In this document: positions 28,168-38,300 of the stretch, one piece after another
Position numbering within the stretch: the stretch's first letter is position 1
How the letters are laid out: every line of letters starts with the position of its first letter
Source of the DNA: Chryseobacterium sp. FH2
GTDB lineage: Bacteria; Bacteroidota; Bacteroidia; Flavobacteriales; Weeksellaceae
Assembly (NCBI RefSeq): GCF_001045455.1
Contig: NZ_LFNE01000009.1
Location: 78,495-142,494, forward strand
Reading direction: 5' to 3'
DNA: 64,000 nt
Notes under the pieces: model-generated
Databases searched by the model: none
Told to the model about the DNA's origin: nothing
The model's input: only the letters and a program-made list of their open reading frames with translations
Program-made: the position numbers and the translations under genes

Positions 28168-28204
28168 AAAGAAAAAAGAGTAAGACATTCTCTCTTTTTT
28201 CTTT
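28168..28204 (+). terminator. Hairpin between atpD and atpC
   Basis: Perfect 13-bp stem, AAAGAAAAAAGAG (28168-28180) with CTCTTTTTTCTTT (28192-28204), loop 11 nt, followed by a pyrimidine-rich tract. The stem is A/T-rich apart from three G-C pairs, so it may be a weak, partial terminator or a processing site inside the operon. Confidence 0.55.
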
Positions 28205-28233
28205 TCTCTTTACTCTTTAATCTGAGAAACAAA

Positions 28234-28515
28234 ATGAATATAAAAATTTTAACACCAGAATACGTAGTTTTTGAAGGAGAAGTAGACTCTGTATTGTTGC
28301 CTGGAAAAAATGGTGAATTTCACATCATGAAAAACCACGCGGGAATTGTTTCTTCTTTGATCGGCGGTAAAGTGAAGTTGTATGCTCAATCTATTGATGA
28401 AGCTTATACTAAAAACTTAACTAAAGAAAATGAAAAAGACTCTGTTTTTTCTTATCCAATCAAAAGCGGTGTTGTAGAATTTAATCATAATAAAGGAATT
28501 ATCCTTTGCGAATAA
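28234..28515 (+). CDS. atpC: F1 ATP synthase subunit epsilon
   Basis: 93 residues: only the N-terminal beta-sandwich of epsilon (MNIKILTPEYVVFEGEVDSV, LLPGKNGEFHIMKNHAGIVSSL, then YPIKSGVVEFNHNKGIILCE). The C-terminal two-helix inhibitory domain seen in E. coli epsilon is absent, as is common in Bacteroidota. It forms the central stalk with gamma and would lack the helical brake on hydrolysis. Co-transcribed with atpD across the hairpin. Confidence 0.95.
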   Translation: MNIKILTPEYVVFEGEVDSVLLPGKNGEFHIMKNHAGIVSSLIGGKVKLYAQSIDEAYTKNLTKENEKDSVFSYPIKSGVVEFNHNKGIILCE

Positions 28516-28544
28516 TTAAATGAAAAGCTAAATATATTTTCAAG

Positions 28545-28573
28545 AAAGTGTAACTTTGGTTACACTTTTTTTA
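28545..28573 (+). terminator. atpC terminator
   Basis: 10-bp stem AAAGTGTAAC/GTTACACTTT (28545-28554 with 28559-28568), loop TTTG, then a T run. Confidence 0.85.
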
Positions 28574-28595
28574 TGTAATGTAGAAATCTGATTTT

Positions 28596-29417
28596 ATGAG
28601 ACAAAGTTTAATTATTTTGTTTACAGTTTTAGGGATTTTATTAAATGCTCAAAATTTCAAAACCAAAAGAGGTGTCATAAGTCTCGATGGAGTACATGTT
28701 GCTAAGATTTCGAACAAATCTAATGTGTACACTTTTATGGATTTGAAAGAAACCCCCATTTATACAATAGAATTTATTGATAAAAGTATAGTAGACTCTG
28801 TAAGAGACAGTTATATAAAGGTAAACAGAATTTATAATCAGGACAAAACATTAGAGCTGGATTATAGTTCTCCGTCTGCGTTTTCGGGAGAGGAAAAATC
28901 TGCAGTTTATACTTCAATCAAAGATTTTAAAATCATTGATAACAGGGGAATCAACATTAAAAATTTGGATGAGCTTTTCAAAAATGCTCCTAAAAGAAAG
29001 TTTGATAGTAAAACGAAAGATGCTTATACAACGAAAAGTAAAATTGACAAACTCAATATTACAGTCAACAATGTTGGTGAAATTTTAAGTAATGGTGTTC
29101 CGGTAGGATATTTTGCCAATCTGCCTGTAAGTTTTGGTTCAGATGATACAATTTCTGAAAAAACTTTCGTTGATATTGAAATTTATGATGCTAAAAGTAA
29201 GCTTATCGGAAGATATATTACTACCACAAAACAGTTAAAAACTGCTGGTGGAAAGAGCTTTACCATTTATAGAGAGATGTCCGGAAGGGCTTCTATTTTA
29301 AAGTTTCCAACTTATAAAGCTCTTGCAGAAAGGATGGCAATTATGGATCCGAGTTTTATTAAAGTTCAGGATAAAGTAATTGTAGGTGAGGTTACGAAAG
29401 ATGGGGTTGAGAAATAA
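28596..29417 (+). CDS. Secreted hypothetical protein
   Basis: 273 residues of no recognised family. Signal peptide MRQSLIILFTVLGILLNAQ, then a strand-rich mature region (TKRGVISLDGVHVAKISNKS, YTIEFIDKSIVD) and a middle Lys/Asp-rich linker (about 130-150). The C-terminal half contains VNNVGEILSNGVPVGYFANL. Probably periplasmic or on the outer membrane. It stands alone between two terminators. Confidence 0.7.
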   Translation: MRQSLIILFTVLGILLNAQNFKTKRGVISLDGVHVAKISNKSNVYTFMDLKETPIYTIEFIDKSIVDSVRDSYIKVNRIYNQDKTLELDYSSPSAFSGEEKSAVYTSIKDFKIIDNRGINIKNLDELFKNAPKRKFDSKTKDAYTTKSKIDKLNITVNNVGEILSNGVPVGYFANLPVSFGSDDTISEKTFVDIEIYDAKSKLIGRYITTTKQLKTAGGKSFTIYREMSGRASILKFPTYKALAERMAIMDPSFIKVQDKVIVGEVTKDGVEK

Positions 29418-29448
29418 AAAATAATTAGCTTTTAAAAATAAAAAACTT

Positions 29449-29474
29449 CCTGAAAATTATTTTCAGGGGTTTTA
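29449..29474 (+). terminator. Intrinsic terminator
   Basis: 8-bp stem CCTGAAAA/TTTTCAGG (29449-29456 with 29460-29467), short loop, GG then T4. Lies between convergent genes. Confidence 0.7.
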
Positions 29475-29503
29475 CTTTATATTAAGCTGTCATTTTCAAT
29501 AAC

Positions 29504-31693
29504 CTATAAACTCAAAATCACTCCGTTTTCTTTTAACTGTTGCATTGGTTTTGAAAACCAAAATAATTCAAAGTCTTCAAGATTTTCTTCAAAATCAGTT
29601 TTCAGCTGTTGAAGCGTTATCTTTTTTGAATTATCTGTAGAATTTTTTTCAAGGGTTTTTATTAGCCATTCAGCTTGTTTCTGATCCAAATCTACAGAAA
29701 CTATATTCGTTTTTAAATGGAATGTAAGTTGAGTATACGGATAAATATATTTCTTTTTTGTTTTTACGCGATTCTCAGCGATTACGTTTTTAGCTAAAAA
29801 TATCACTTTAGAATTTCCTTTAAATTTAAAATCATCTTCTTCCAACAAACAGTCATGAATATAATCCGGATCAATTGTCGTTCTTGGAATTTTAAAGTCA
29901 AACCATTCCTGAAGCGGAAGTTCAAAATTGATTCCATGCATATAATTAAATAAAGATTTTTTTAAGCCGAAACTAAATTTACTGTGATCAATTCCTGTTA
30001 TGTCTTTAAAATCTATATCATTGTTTGCAAATAAAATTTCCTGCCTGATGGGGGTTACTCCAAATTCCTCAGGATTGATTCCGACAGGAGAGTGAGCAGT
30101 CATGGCAAACTGATGCCAAAATCCGCTTTGTAAAATTCCCATCTCAAATAACTGACGGACCATCTCCAAGGAATCAACCGTTTCCTGAACGGTCTGAGTC
30201 GGGTAACCATACATTAGATAAGCATGAACCATAATTCCTGCTTCTGTAAAGTTTCTTGTTACTTTGGCAACCTGATCTACAGAAACGCCTTTGTCAATTA
30301 ATTTTAATAATCTGTCACTTGCAACTTCAAGTCCACCTGAAACAGCAACACAACCTGAAAGTTTTAGTAAAAAACATAAATCTCGTGTAAAACTTTTTTC
30401 AAAACGAATATTAGTCCACCAGGTCACAACAAGATTTCTTCGTAAAATTTGCAAAGCAACTTCACGCATCAGGGCAGGCGGGGCAGCTTCATCTACAAAA
30501 TGAAAACCTGTTTCACCCGTTGTTGTAATCAATTCTTCCATTCTGTCTACCAGAATTTTTGCAGAAACAGGTTCATAAATTTTGATGTAATCTAAAGAAA
30601 TATCACAAAAAGTACACTTTCCCCAATAGCATCCATGAGCCATTGTCAACTTATTCCATCTCCCATCGCTCCATAAGCTATGCATTGGATTGGCAATTTC
30701 GATGACGGAAATATATTTATCTAATTGTAAATCAGTATAATCAGGAGTTCCTATCTCGGCCTGTTTATAATCGTGCCTTTTCGAATTATTTTTATAAGTA
30801 ACTTCTTGATTTTCAATTAAAAAAGTTCTTTTAAATTCTACATTACATCCATTTATGCCTAGATTTTCATGGAGAAGTTCGATTGGTAACTCACCATCAT
30901 CTAAAGTAATAAAATCAAAAAATTCAAAAACTCTTTTATCTTTTATTTCTCTTAATTCAGTATTAGGAAAACCTCCGCCCATTGCAGTTTTGATATGAGG
31001 ATAATTTTCCTTTATAAATTTAGCACAACGGAATGCCGAATATAAATTTCCGGGAAAGGGAATGGAGAAACATACCAATTTAGGTTGAACTGTATCTAAC
31101 TTGTCTTTAAGTATTTCTAAAGTAAAGTTATCAATAAAGGTTTGATTATCCGACAGTTTTGAATATAATTCATCAAAAGAATTAGCACTCTTTCCTAATC
31201 TTTCAGCATATCTGCTGAAACCAAAATCAGCATCAATATTTTCAATTATATAATCAGATAAATCTTCTAAATATAACGTGGCGAGATGTTTAGCTTTGTC
31301 CTGAAGTCCCATATTTCCAAAAGCAAATTCCATATCATCAAGCTGGTTGAAACGTGAAGCTTCCGGAAGAAAATTCATACTGCAAATTTGTCTTGCGAGT
31401 GTAGGATTTTTTCCTTGAAGAAAAAGGATAACCTGATCAATTGTTTTTAAATATTCATTTCTTAGCGTAAAAATTCTTTTAGAGTTTTCTGAAATAGTTT
31501 GAAGATCAATTTGTGTATCAAAAATTTCCTGAATTCCATTTTTTGAAAATAATTTCAAAATAACTTCCATCCCTAAATCTATCTGGCAGCTTGAAATATT
31601 TTTGGTATTCAAAAAGCCTTTAATATATGCTGTTGCCGGATAAGGAGTATTAAGCTGGGTAAATGGCGGAGTAATAAGAAGCAGATCTTTCAA
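29504..31693 (-). CDS. B12-binding-type radical SAM protein
   Basis: 729 residues. The N-terminal part (about 1-290) resembles the cobalamin-binding domain of class B radical SAM proteins, starting DLLLITPPFTQLNTPYPATA and containing FSIPFPGNLYSAFRCAKFI and TAMGGGFPNTELR. The [4Fe-4S]-SAM motif CYWGKCTFC has its Cys at residues 355, 360 and 363. VSGGLEVASDRLLKLIDKGV and VHAYLMYGYPTQT are further radical SAM motifs. The C-terminal ~170 residues are a family-specific extension. Substrate unknown; stand-alone gene. Confidence 0.85.
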   Translation of the reverse strand: MKDLLLITPPFTQLNTPYPATAYIKGFLNTKNISSCQIDLGMEVILKLFSKNGIQEIFDTQIDLQTISENSKRIFTLRNEYLKTIDQVILFLQGKNPTLARQICSMNFLPEASRFNQLDDMEFAFGNMGLQDKAKHLATLYLEDLSDYIIENIDADFGFSRYAERLGKSANSFDELYSKLSDNQTFIDNFTLEILKDKLDTVQPKLVCFSIPFPGNLYSAFRCAKFIKENYPHIKTAMGGGFPNTELREIKDKRVFEFFDFITLDDGELPIELLHENLGINGCNVEFKRTFLIENQEVTYKNNSKRHDYKQAEIGTPDYTDLQLDKYISVIEIANPMHSLWSDGRWNKLTMAHGCYWGKCTFCDISLDYIKIYEPVSAKILVDRMEELITTTGETGFHFVDEAAPPALMREVALQILRRNLVVTWWTNIRFEKSFTRDLCFLLKLSGCVAVSGGLEVASDRLLKLIDKGVSVDQVAKVTRNFTEAGIMVHAYLMYGYPTQTVQETVDSLEMVRQLFEMGILQSGFWHQFAMTAHSPVGINPEEFGVTPIRQEILFANNDIDFKDITGIDHSKFSFGLKKSLFNYMHGINFELPLQEWFDFKIPRTTIDPDYIHDCLLEEDDFKFKGNSKVIFLAKNVIAENRVKTKKKYIYPYTQLTFHLKTNIVSVDLDQKQAEWLIKTLEKNSTDNSKKITLQQLKTDFEENLEDFELFWFSKPMQQLKENGVILSL

Positions 31694-31707
31694 TAGAAAA
31701 ATTTTTA

Positions 31708-31715
31708 CAAATTTA
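31708..31715 (-). promoter_or_regulatory. -7 box TAAATTTG for the radical SAM gene
   Basis: Perfect TAnnTTTG on the minus strand, about 15 nt before ATG 31693. -33 element unclear. Confidence 0.45.
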
Positions 31716-31753
31716 TTTTAAATAATTTAATTTTGTGGCTTTAGATGTATGTT

Positions 31754-32641
31754 CTACAGATTTTTAATTTGTTTTAGTTTTCTGCTGTCTGCAATTACAT
31801 TTAAAATAACCCCGATAAGAATTAGGATGATCCCAAACCATAAATTGAAAGTAGACTTTTCATGGAAAATTAAAACACTTATCATTACTGCAATCACAGG
31901 TTCCAAAGCTCCCAAGATTGCTGCAGGAGTAGAACCAATATCTTTGATGGCATATACCAAACACAAACTTGAGATAACAGTGGTTACAAATGCAAAAACC
32001 AAAAAATTGAGAAAAGCAGTTGTGGAAGGAATTACAAAAGATTCATTTTCTATAATTGCCTTCACCATAAAAAAAACTGAAGTAAAAAGCATAGAATAAA
32101 AGGAAAGTTTAAATCCTGAAACCTTAATGTTTGTTTTGTTGACAATGACAATGTATAGTGCATAGAAAATCGAACTTAACAAGACGGTTCCTAAACCAAT
32201 ATAGTTGATTTCCAATCTATTACCTTTTAAACAAAGTGTAATTACTCCTGCAAGAGCAAGTAATAATGAAACGATTGAGAGTTTTGTAAGCTTTTCTTTA
32301 TAAAGAAAAAACATAATTAAAGCAACAATGACGGGATAGATAAATAAAACCGTTGATGCAATTCCTGCGGTAAGAAAATCATATCCTAAAAATAAAAATT
32401 CTGAGGAAAGCGCATAACAAATTCCTAAAATAACAAATATTAATATTTCCTTTTTATTAATAGAAAAACTTTCTTTAGAATACAGTAAATATCCGCCAAT
32501 CATTAAGGCTGAAAATAAAAATCGGTAGAATAAAGTAACATCTAATGAAAAATGAGCATGCTTAATGGGTAAAATGAAAATGGGGAGCAATCCGTAAGAA
32601 ATTGCTGAAATAATACCTAAAACATAACCTCTAAATTTCAT
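31754..32641 (-). CDS. DMT-family (EamA) transporter
   Basis: 295 residues with ten predicted membrane helices in two EamA repeats. Repeat one begins RGYVLGIISAISYGLLPIFI; repeat two begins YIGLGTVLLSSIFYALYIVI, and its end GSTPAAILGALEPVIAVMIS shows the typical EamA pattern. Inner-membrane metabolite or drug exporter, substrate unknown. Located 15 nt downstream of a terminator, so independently transcribed. Confidence 0.88.
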   Translation of the reverse strand: MKFRGYVLGIISAISYGLLPIFILPIKHAHFSLDVTLFYRFLFSALMIGGYLLYSKESFSINKKEILIFVILGICYALSSEFLFLGYDFLTAGIASTVLFIYPVIVALIMFFLYKEKLTKLSIVSLLLALAGVITLCLKGNRLEINYIGLGTVLLSSIFYALYIVIVNKTNIKVSGFKLSFYSMLFTSVFFMVKAIIENESFVIPSTTAFLNFLVFAFVTTVISSLCLVYAIKDIGSTPAAILGALEPVIAVMISVLIFHEKSTFNLWFGIILILIGVILNVIADSRKLKQIKNL

Positions 32642-32656
32642 CTTTTATTACTTCAT

Positions 32657-32689
32657 AAAAAACCACTGAAATTCATTCAGTGGTTTTTT
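32657..32689 (-). terminator. Terminator of the acyltransferase gene
   Basis: Perfect 14-bp stem AAAAAACCACTGAA/TTCAGTGGTTTTTT (32657-32670 with 32676-32689), loop ATTCA; symmetrical A and T flanks allow use in both directions. Confidence 0.85.
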
Positions 32690-32700
32690 TATTTTTAAGA

Positions 32701-33975
32701 TTAAATTTCTTTGAAACTTAAACCTTGTTCTTGTAACAATTTTTGCTCTTGCTCTTTATAATAACCACCTACTAATTTGTCATGAATTGCTTCAAATGCG
32801 GCAAGAGTTTCGTTGATTTCCGAATCTGTGTGAGAAGCAGTAGGAATTAATCTTAATAAAATCATTCCTTTTGGAATCACCGGATAAACTACCACTGAAG
32901 TAAAGATTCCGTAGATTTCTCTTAAATCTTTTACTAAAAGCGTTGCTTCTACGGGCGTTCCCTGCATCATTACCGGAGTTACGCAGGTATTTGTATCACC
33001 GATGTTGAAACCTCTCTCTTTAAGTCCGTTTTGCAATTTATTTGTATTTTCCCAAAGTTTTGCTTTGATTTCCGGTCTTGTTCTCAGCAATTCCAGTCTT
33101 TTTAATCCTCCGATTACCATCGGCATTGTCAAAGATTTAGCAAAAATTTGAGATCTTAAATTGAATTTTAAATATCGGATAATTTCTTTATCACCGGCAA
33201 TGAAAGCCCCGAAACCGGCCATTGATTTTGCAAAAGTTGAGAAGTAAACATCAATCTGATCCTGGCAACCTTGTTCTTCTCCGGCACCGGCACCTGTTTT
33301 ACCAAGAGTTCCGAACCCGTGAGCATCGTCCACCAAGAGCCTGAATTTGTATTTTGATTTCAAATCACAAATTTCTTTCAGCTTACCTTGCTGACCTCTC
33401 ATTCCGAAAACGCCTTCAGTGATAACTAAAATACCACCACCAGTTTCCTCTGCTACTTTGGTTGCTCTTTGAAGATTTTTTTCTAAACTTTCAATATTAT
33501 TATGCTTGTAAGTAAATCTTTTACCGGCGTGAAGTCTTACACCATCTACGATACATGCGTGAGAATCAACATCATAAACGATTACATCATGTCTTCCTAC
33601 CAGAGCATCAATGGTAGAGACCATCCCCTGATAACCGAAATTTAATAAATAAGCGGATTCTTTTTGTACGAAATCTGCTAATTCTCTTTCTAACTGTAAA
33701 TGCTGTTCAGTTTCTCCCGACATTGCTCTTGCACCCATTGGATAAAACATTCCATATTCTGCAGCAGCTTTTGCATCAGCTTCTAAAACTTCAGGATGAT
33801 TACACATTCCTAAATAATCATTAGCACTCCAGAAAATTACTTCTCTTCCTTGGAACTGCATTCTCGGGCCAATAGGACCTTCTAATCTGGGGAAAATAAA
33901 ATATCCTTCACCATAATCTGCAAATTGTCCAAGAGGTCCTGGATTTTCTTTTATTCTTTCAAAAATATCCAACAT
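32701..33975 (-). CDS. Alpha-oxoamine synthase-like acyltransferase, probably cysteate C-acyltransferase
   Basis: 424 residues of the serine palmitoyltransferase/KBL family (PLP-dependent acyl condensation). FWSANDYLGMCNHPEV, MGARAMSGETEQHLQLEREL, LVDDAHGFGTLGKTGAG and the Schiff-base lysine motif FSTFAKSMAGFGAF (near residue 250) are present. The usual product would be a long-chain base from an amino acid plus acyl thioester. The adjacent cysteine-synthase-like gene suggests the amino acid is cysteate and the product the sulfonolipid base capnine. Serine palmitoyltransferase activity cannot be excluded by motif reading. Confidence 0.75.
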   Translation of the reverse strand: MLDIFERIKENPGPLGQFADYGEGYFIFPRLEGPIGPRMQFQGREVIFWSANDYLGMCNHPEVLEADAKAAAEYGMFYPMGARAMSGETEQHLQLERELADFVQKESAYLLNFGYQGMVSTIDALVGRHDVIVYDVDSHACIVDGVRLHAGKRFTYKHNNIESLEKNLQRATKVAEETGGGILVITEGVFGMRGQQGKLKEICDLKSKYKFRLLVDDAHGFGTLGKTGAGAGEEQGCQDQIDVYFSTFAKSMAGFGAFIAGDKEIIRYLKFNLRSQIFAKSLTMPMVIGGLKRLELLRTRPEIKAKLWENTNKLQNGLKERGFNIGDTNTCVTPVMMQGTPVEATLLVKDLREIYGIFTSVVVYPVIPKGMILLRLIPTASHTDSEINETLAAFEAIHDKLVGGYYKEQEQKLLQEQGLSFKEI

Positions 33976-33992
33976 TTTATATAGTACTTTTT

Positions 33993-34031
33993 AAAAAATA
34001 AAGCCTTTTGTGATCTACAAAAAAGGCTTTA
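33993..34031 (-). terminator. Terminator between the two PLP-enzyme genes
   Basis: Read on the minus strand: 11-bp stem (34031-34021 with 34009-33999) followed by T6 (33998-33993). It separates the cysteine-synthase-like gene from the acyltransferase gene, so downstream expression needs readthrough or a second promoter. Confidence 0.75.
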
Positions 34032-34051
34032 TTTGTATCGTGATTTTGTTT

Positions 34052-35089
34052 CTATTTAATAAATTCTGTTTTGAAAACTTCATCATAATTATGAACGCAG
34101 TTATTTACAAAACCTTGTTCTGCCATCCATTTATCACTGTATACTTTGGTAATGTATCTTGAACCGTGATCGGGATAAATTAAAACAACGAGATCATTTT
34201 CAGAAAATTCGTGAGTTTGAGAATATTGAATTAATGCCTGTGTAACGGCTCCTGTAGTATAACCTCCCATAATGGCTTCTTTCAGGGCTATTTCACGGGT
34301 TCTGTAAGCGGACATTTCATCATTTACTCTCACAAACTCATCTACTTTGTCAAAAAGAAGGGCAGAAGGAATTAAGTTTTTTCCCATTCCTTCGATTTGA
34401 TAAGGATGAACATCTTCCTTATGGATTTCTCCTGTCTCGTGATAGCTTTTCAGAATAGAACCATCAGCATCTACACCAATGATTTTTATGTTAGGATTTT
34501 TTTCCTTTAAAAATTTCGCCGAACCAGACAAAGTTCCGCCTGTTCCTGTACAAGCAAACAGGTGAGTGATCTTACCTTCCGTCTGTTCCCAAATTTCAGG
34601 GCCTGTAGTTCGGTAGTGTGCATCAATATTCAACTCGTTAAAGTATTGATTGATGTAAACTGAATTTGGCGTTTCTGAAGCAATTCTCTTGGCTACTTCA
34701 TAATACGATCTTGGATCATCCGCAGGTACGTTAGCAGGGCATATATATACGATTGCACCAAGTGCCTTGAGATAAGCGATCTTTTCGGGTTTCGTTTTAT
34801 CACTTACGGCAAGAATACATTTATATCCTTTAATGATGCAAACCATTGCAATAGAAAATCCGGTATTTCCGGATGTAGTCTCTACAACTACAGAGTCTTC
34901 TTTTAATAAACCTTTTTTCTCAGCGTTTTCTATAATATGAAGTGCAATTCTATCTTTAGTGGAATGTCCAGGATTATATGATTCTAACTTGGCATAAACG
35001 GTTGCAGGAATTTCTTTTGTAACAGTATTTAGCTTCACCAAAGGAGTCTGTCCTATAAGGCCAAGAATATTATCGTAAACATTACTCAT
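34052..35089 (-). CDS. Cysteine-synthase-family enzyme, probable cysteate synthase
   Basis: 345 residues from ATG 35089 (MSNVYDNILGLIGQTPLVKL); the in-frame TTG at 35131 overlaps the promoter box and is rejected. Fold-type II PLP enzyme: ESYNPGHSTKDRIALHI gives the Schiff-base Lys, VETTSGNTGFSIAMV the substrate loop, and ACTGTGGTLSGSAKFLKE the phosphate cup. It fits O-acetylserine/cystathionine synthase relatives that do beta-replacement. Next to the AOS acyltransferase it best fits the cysteate synthase (O-phosphoserine plus sulfite) of capnine biosynthesis. A cysteine synthase role is the alternative. Confidence 0.75.
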   Translation of the reverse strand: MSNVYDNILGLIGQTPLVKLNTVTKEIPATVYAKLESYNPGHSTKDRIALHIIENAEKKGLLKEDSVVVETTSGNTGFSIAMVCIIKGYKCILAVSDKTKPEKIAYLKALGAIVYICPANVPADDPRSYYEVAKRIASETPNSVYINQYFNELNIDAHYRTTGPEIWEQTEGKITHLFACTGTGGTLSGSAKFLKEKNPNIKIIGVDADGSILKSYHETGEIHKEDVHPYQIEGMGKNLIPSALLFDKVDEFVRVNDEMSAYRTREIALKEAIMGGYTTGAVTQALIQYSQTHEFSENDLVVLIYPDHGSRYITKVYSDKWMAEQGFVNNCVHNYDEVFKTEFIK

Positions 35090-35120
35090 TAGTTTGTTAT
35101 TTTCAATAAAAATCTGACCG

Positions 35121-35151
35121 CAAAAATACAAAAAAATAAATAATTACTAAA
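35121..35151 (-). promoter_or_regulatory. Promoter TTTA-N19-TATTTTTG
   Basis: On the minus strand the -7 box TATTTTTG (35128-35121) has a near-consensus -33 TTTA 19 nt upstream. Leader about 25 nt to ATG 35089. Confidence 0.6.
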
Positions 35152-35310
35152 CTTTTGTTTGATTTCTAAGCAAGGAGTATATAAATTTTATTTTTCGCCT
35201 TGCGATCTGAGGATGAAACTTTTCAAAAAGCGAGCCAAATTCTTTAAATTTTGTTAAAAACAGTTTCAAATCATATAAAAGCCTTATTTTCGCGTAATTG
35301 ATTTAATACT

Positions 35311-38300
35311 ATGAAAAATTGGACTTTTAGGCAATGGAACACCATTTTGGGATGGGTAGTTTTCGTTATTGCATTTTTCACGTACTTGTCCACCATAGAA
35401 CCCAATTTCAGTTTTTGGGATTGTGGTGAGTACATTTCTTCTGCGGTAAAATTGGAAGTAACGCATGCTCCCGGGGCGGCTTTATTTCAGATAGTGGGTG
35501 CTGTGGCAGCCATTTTTGCTTTAGGAAAGGGCGAAAACTATTCTATCGTTATCAATGCAATGTCTGCATTGTTTAGTGCTTTTACTATTTTGTTTTTATT
35601 CTGGACGATTACGCATTTCGTCAGAAGACTTTTAAACAAAGATTTTGAAGAAGTCACGAAACATCAGGAAATCTCGGTTCTTTTTGCAGGGCTTGTAGGC
35701 GCATTGTGTTTTACATTTTCAGATACATTCTGGTTCTCAGCTGTGGAAGGTGAAGTATATTCGATGGCGTCAATGTTTATTGCATTATTAGTTTGGTTGA
35801 TTACTAAATGGGAAAACGAATACCAGGCTCCGGACAGCGAGAGATGGATTATCCTTATTTTCTTCATTTTAGGACTTTCTGTAGGAGTTCACATGATGTG
35901 TATGTTGGCGATTCCTGCAATTTGTTTCGTATATTATACAAGAAATTATAAGTTTACTTGGAAAAACTTTTTGTGGGCAAACGTTATTACTTTAATTATT
36001 TTAGCAATTGTATTTAAGGGTATTTTTCCTTTAATCATGACAATGTTCGGAAGGCTGGAAATCTTCTTTGTAAACGGTTTGAGCTTACCTTTCCATTCAG
36101 GAACGATTGCAGGGTTTATTTTAATGATTGCTATTTGTTATTTCCTTATTAAATATGCTAAAAGAGCAAAGAAAAATATTTTCCAGACCATTGCTTTATC
36201 GGTTGTTTATATGATTATAGGGTTTTCTTGTTGGATGGTAATTCCTATCAGAGCGAATGCCAATCCCCCGATGAACCTAAACGATCCGGATAATGCGATC
36301 GGAATGTTGGATTATTATAACAGAGTTCAGTATGGTGACTGGCCTACAATTTATGGTCAAAACTATACAGCTTTCCTTGATGCAAACGGTATCGAGAAAA
36401 ATGAAGACGGAAGTTTCAAGACTCAAAAGACAGGTGATTCTTACGAAAAAGATGAAAAAACGGGAATGTATAGAAAAACTGGAGACAGATTCAATTACGT
36501 TTTTAATAAGTCTCAGGTAAGCTTTATGCCGAGAATGTTTAATGAAGATAAAGACGTAATGTCGAACTATATTTCTATGTACGGAGCGCCGGATTTTCAG
36601 TTTAATTACGGAAATGAAGATGTTGCAGATAATCCTGAGGCCAAACAGGTTTTTGATGAGCTGAGAAAGAAATATGAAGATAAGTCGATCACCGTTTCAG
36701 ATTACTTAAAGGTAAAGCCTTATAATTTGATTACCGTTCAGAAACCTTCTTTGGCTCAGAATATGGATTATTTCTTTACATTCCAAAACGGATATTATTT
36801 TGTAAGATATCTGATGTGGAACTACGTAGGAAGACAAAATGACCTTGAAGGAAATATGGAAAGCACAAAAGGTAACTGGATTTCGGGTATTTCTTTTATT
36901 GATGATGCTTTGTGGGGAAGTCAGGAAAAAATGCCTGCAAAATTCAAAAATGAAAGCACTGTAAAATTCTTCTTTTTACCTTTATTGTTAGGATTAATCG
37001 GATTCTTTTTCCAAATGAACAAAGATTTTGGAAGGTTTTATGCGATTTTATCTTTATTTATTATTACAAGTGTTGGTATCATTTTCTATACAGGAGTAAA
37101 ACCTTTTGAACCGAGAGAAAGAGATTACGCGATGGTGGGATCCTTCTATGCTTTTGCGATTTGGATTGGACTTGGAGCCGGAGCAATTCTTTGGTTTCTG
37201 CAATCTAAAGTAAAGTCGAATGCAGCGAATATCGGCATAGGGGTAGTCCTGTTAGGAGTTCCTTTTATGATGGGCTTCCAAAACTATAATGTTCATGACA
37301 GGAGCGACAGGTATACAGCTTATGATTATGGATATTCAATCTTAAAAACATTACCAAAAAACGACATTTTATTTGTTTATGGTGACAATGATACGTACCC
37401 GGTTTGGGCAATTCAGGAAACAGAAAGATTCAGGGATGATGTAAAAGTGGTAAACTTTACCCTTTTATCAACACCTTGGAATATTGATCAGGTAAGAAGA
37501 AAGACTTATAATGCAGATGCAATCCCAAGCCAGCTGACTCATGATGATTACAGAGATGGGGTGAATGATCAGATTTACTTGATGAAAAAGGAAGACTGGC
37601 AAGGAATTTTTGCTTCATTAAAAGAACAGGGTGTACCGGAAAACGAGTTTCAAGGTTTCAAAAAATACCTTGTTCAGGATTCAATGACGTTGAAAGAAGC
37701 AGTAAATTTTATCAAACAAAAATCTCCTCAAAAAGATGAAATTCTTAAAATGATTTTTGGTGAAGACAGATATGAAAAGTATAATTTCCTGCCTGTAAAA
37801 AAATTCATTTTACCAGTCAACAAAGACAATGCTTTGGCAGCAGGAATTATTAATCAAGCTGACCTTCCAAATACAGCCAATCAAATTATGATTAATTATA
37901 AAGCAAACACACTTTATAAGAATAATTTGATGATGTTTGATGTATTGGCAAATTTTGATTGGAAAAGGCCAATCAATTTCTCTTCAGGAGGGGTTTATGA
38001 CAGCGAAAACATTTTTTATCTTGATGAGTATCTTCAGTTTGATGGTTTCAGCTACAGATTAATCCCAATTCATACACCTCAGACTCCGGATGGTGAAATG
38101 GGAAGGGTAGATGCAAATTCTCTTTACAAGACAGTGAAAAACTTCAGATGGGGTAACTTCAAAAACTTAAATAATCATTTCGATGAAACTGCAACTTCAA
38201 ACATTATCAGCTATAGAAGTTCTGCAAGCAGGGCTGCGGCAGCATTAGCAGTGAGCGGACAAAAAGAAAAAGCTGCTGAACTGTTAGATCTGGCTGCGAA

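Noticed and set aside
31749..32099. 116-codon plus-strand ORF
   Set aside because: Fully antisense to the EamA transporter gene, whose helices and motifs are clear.
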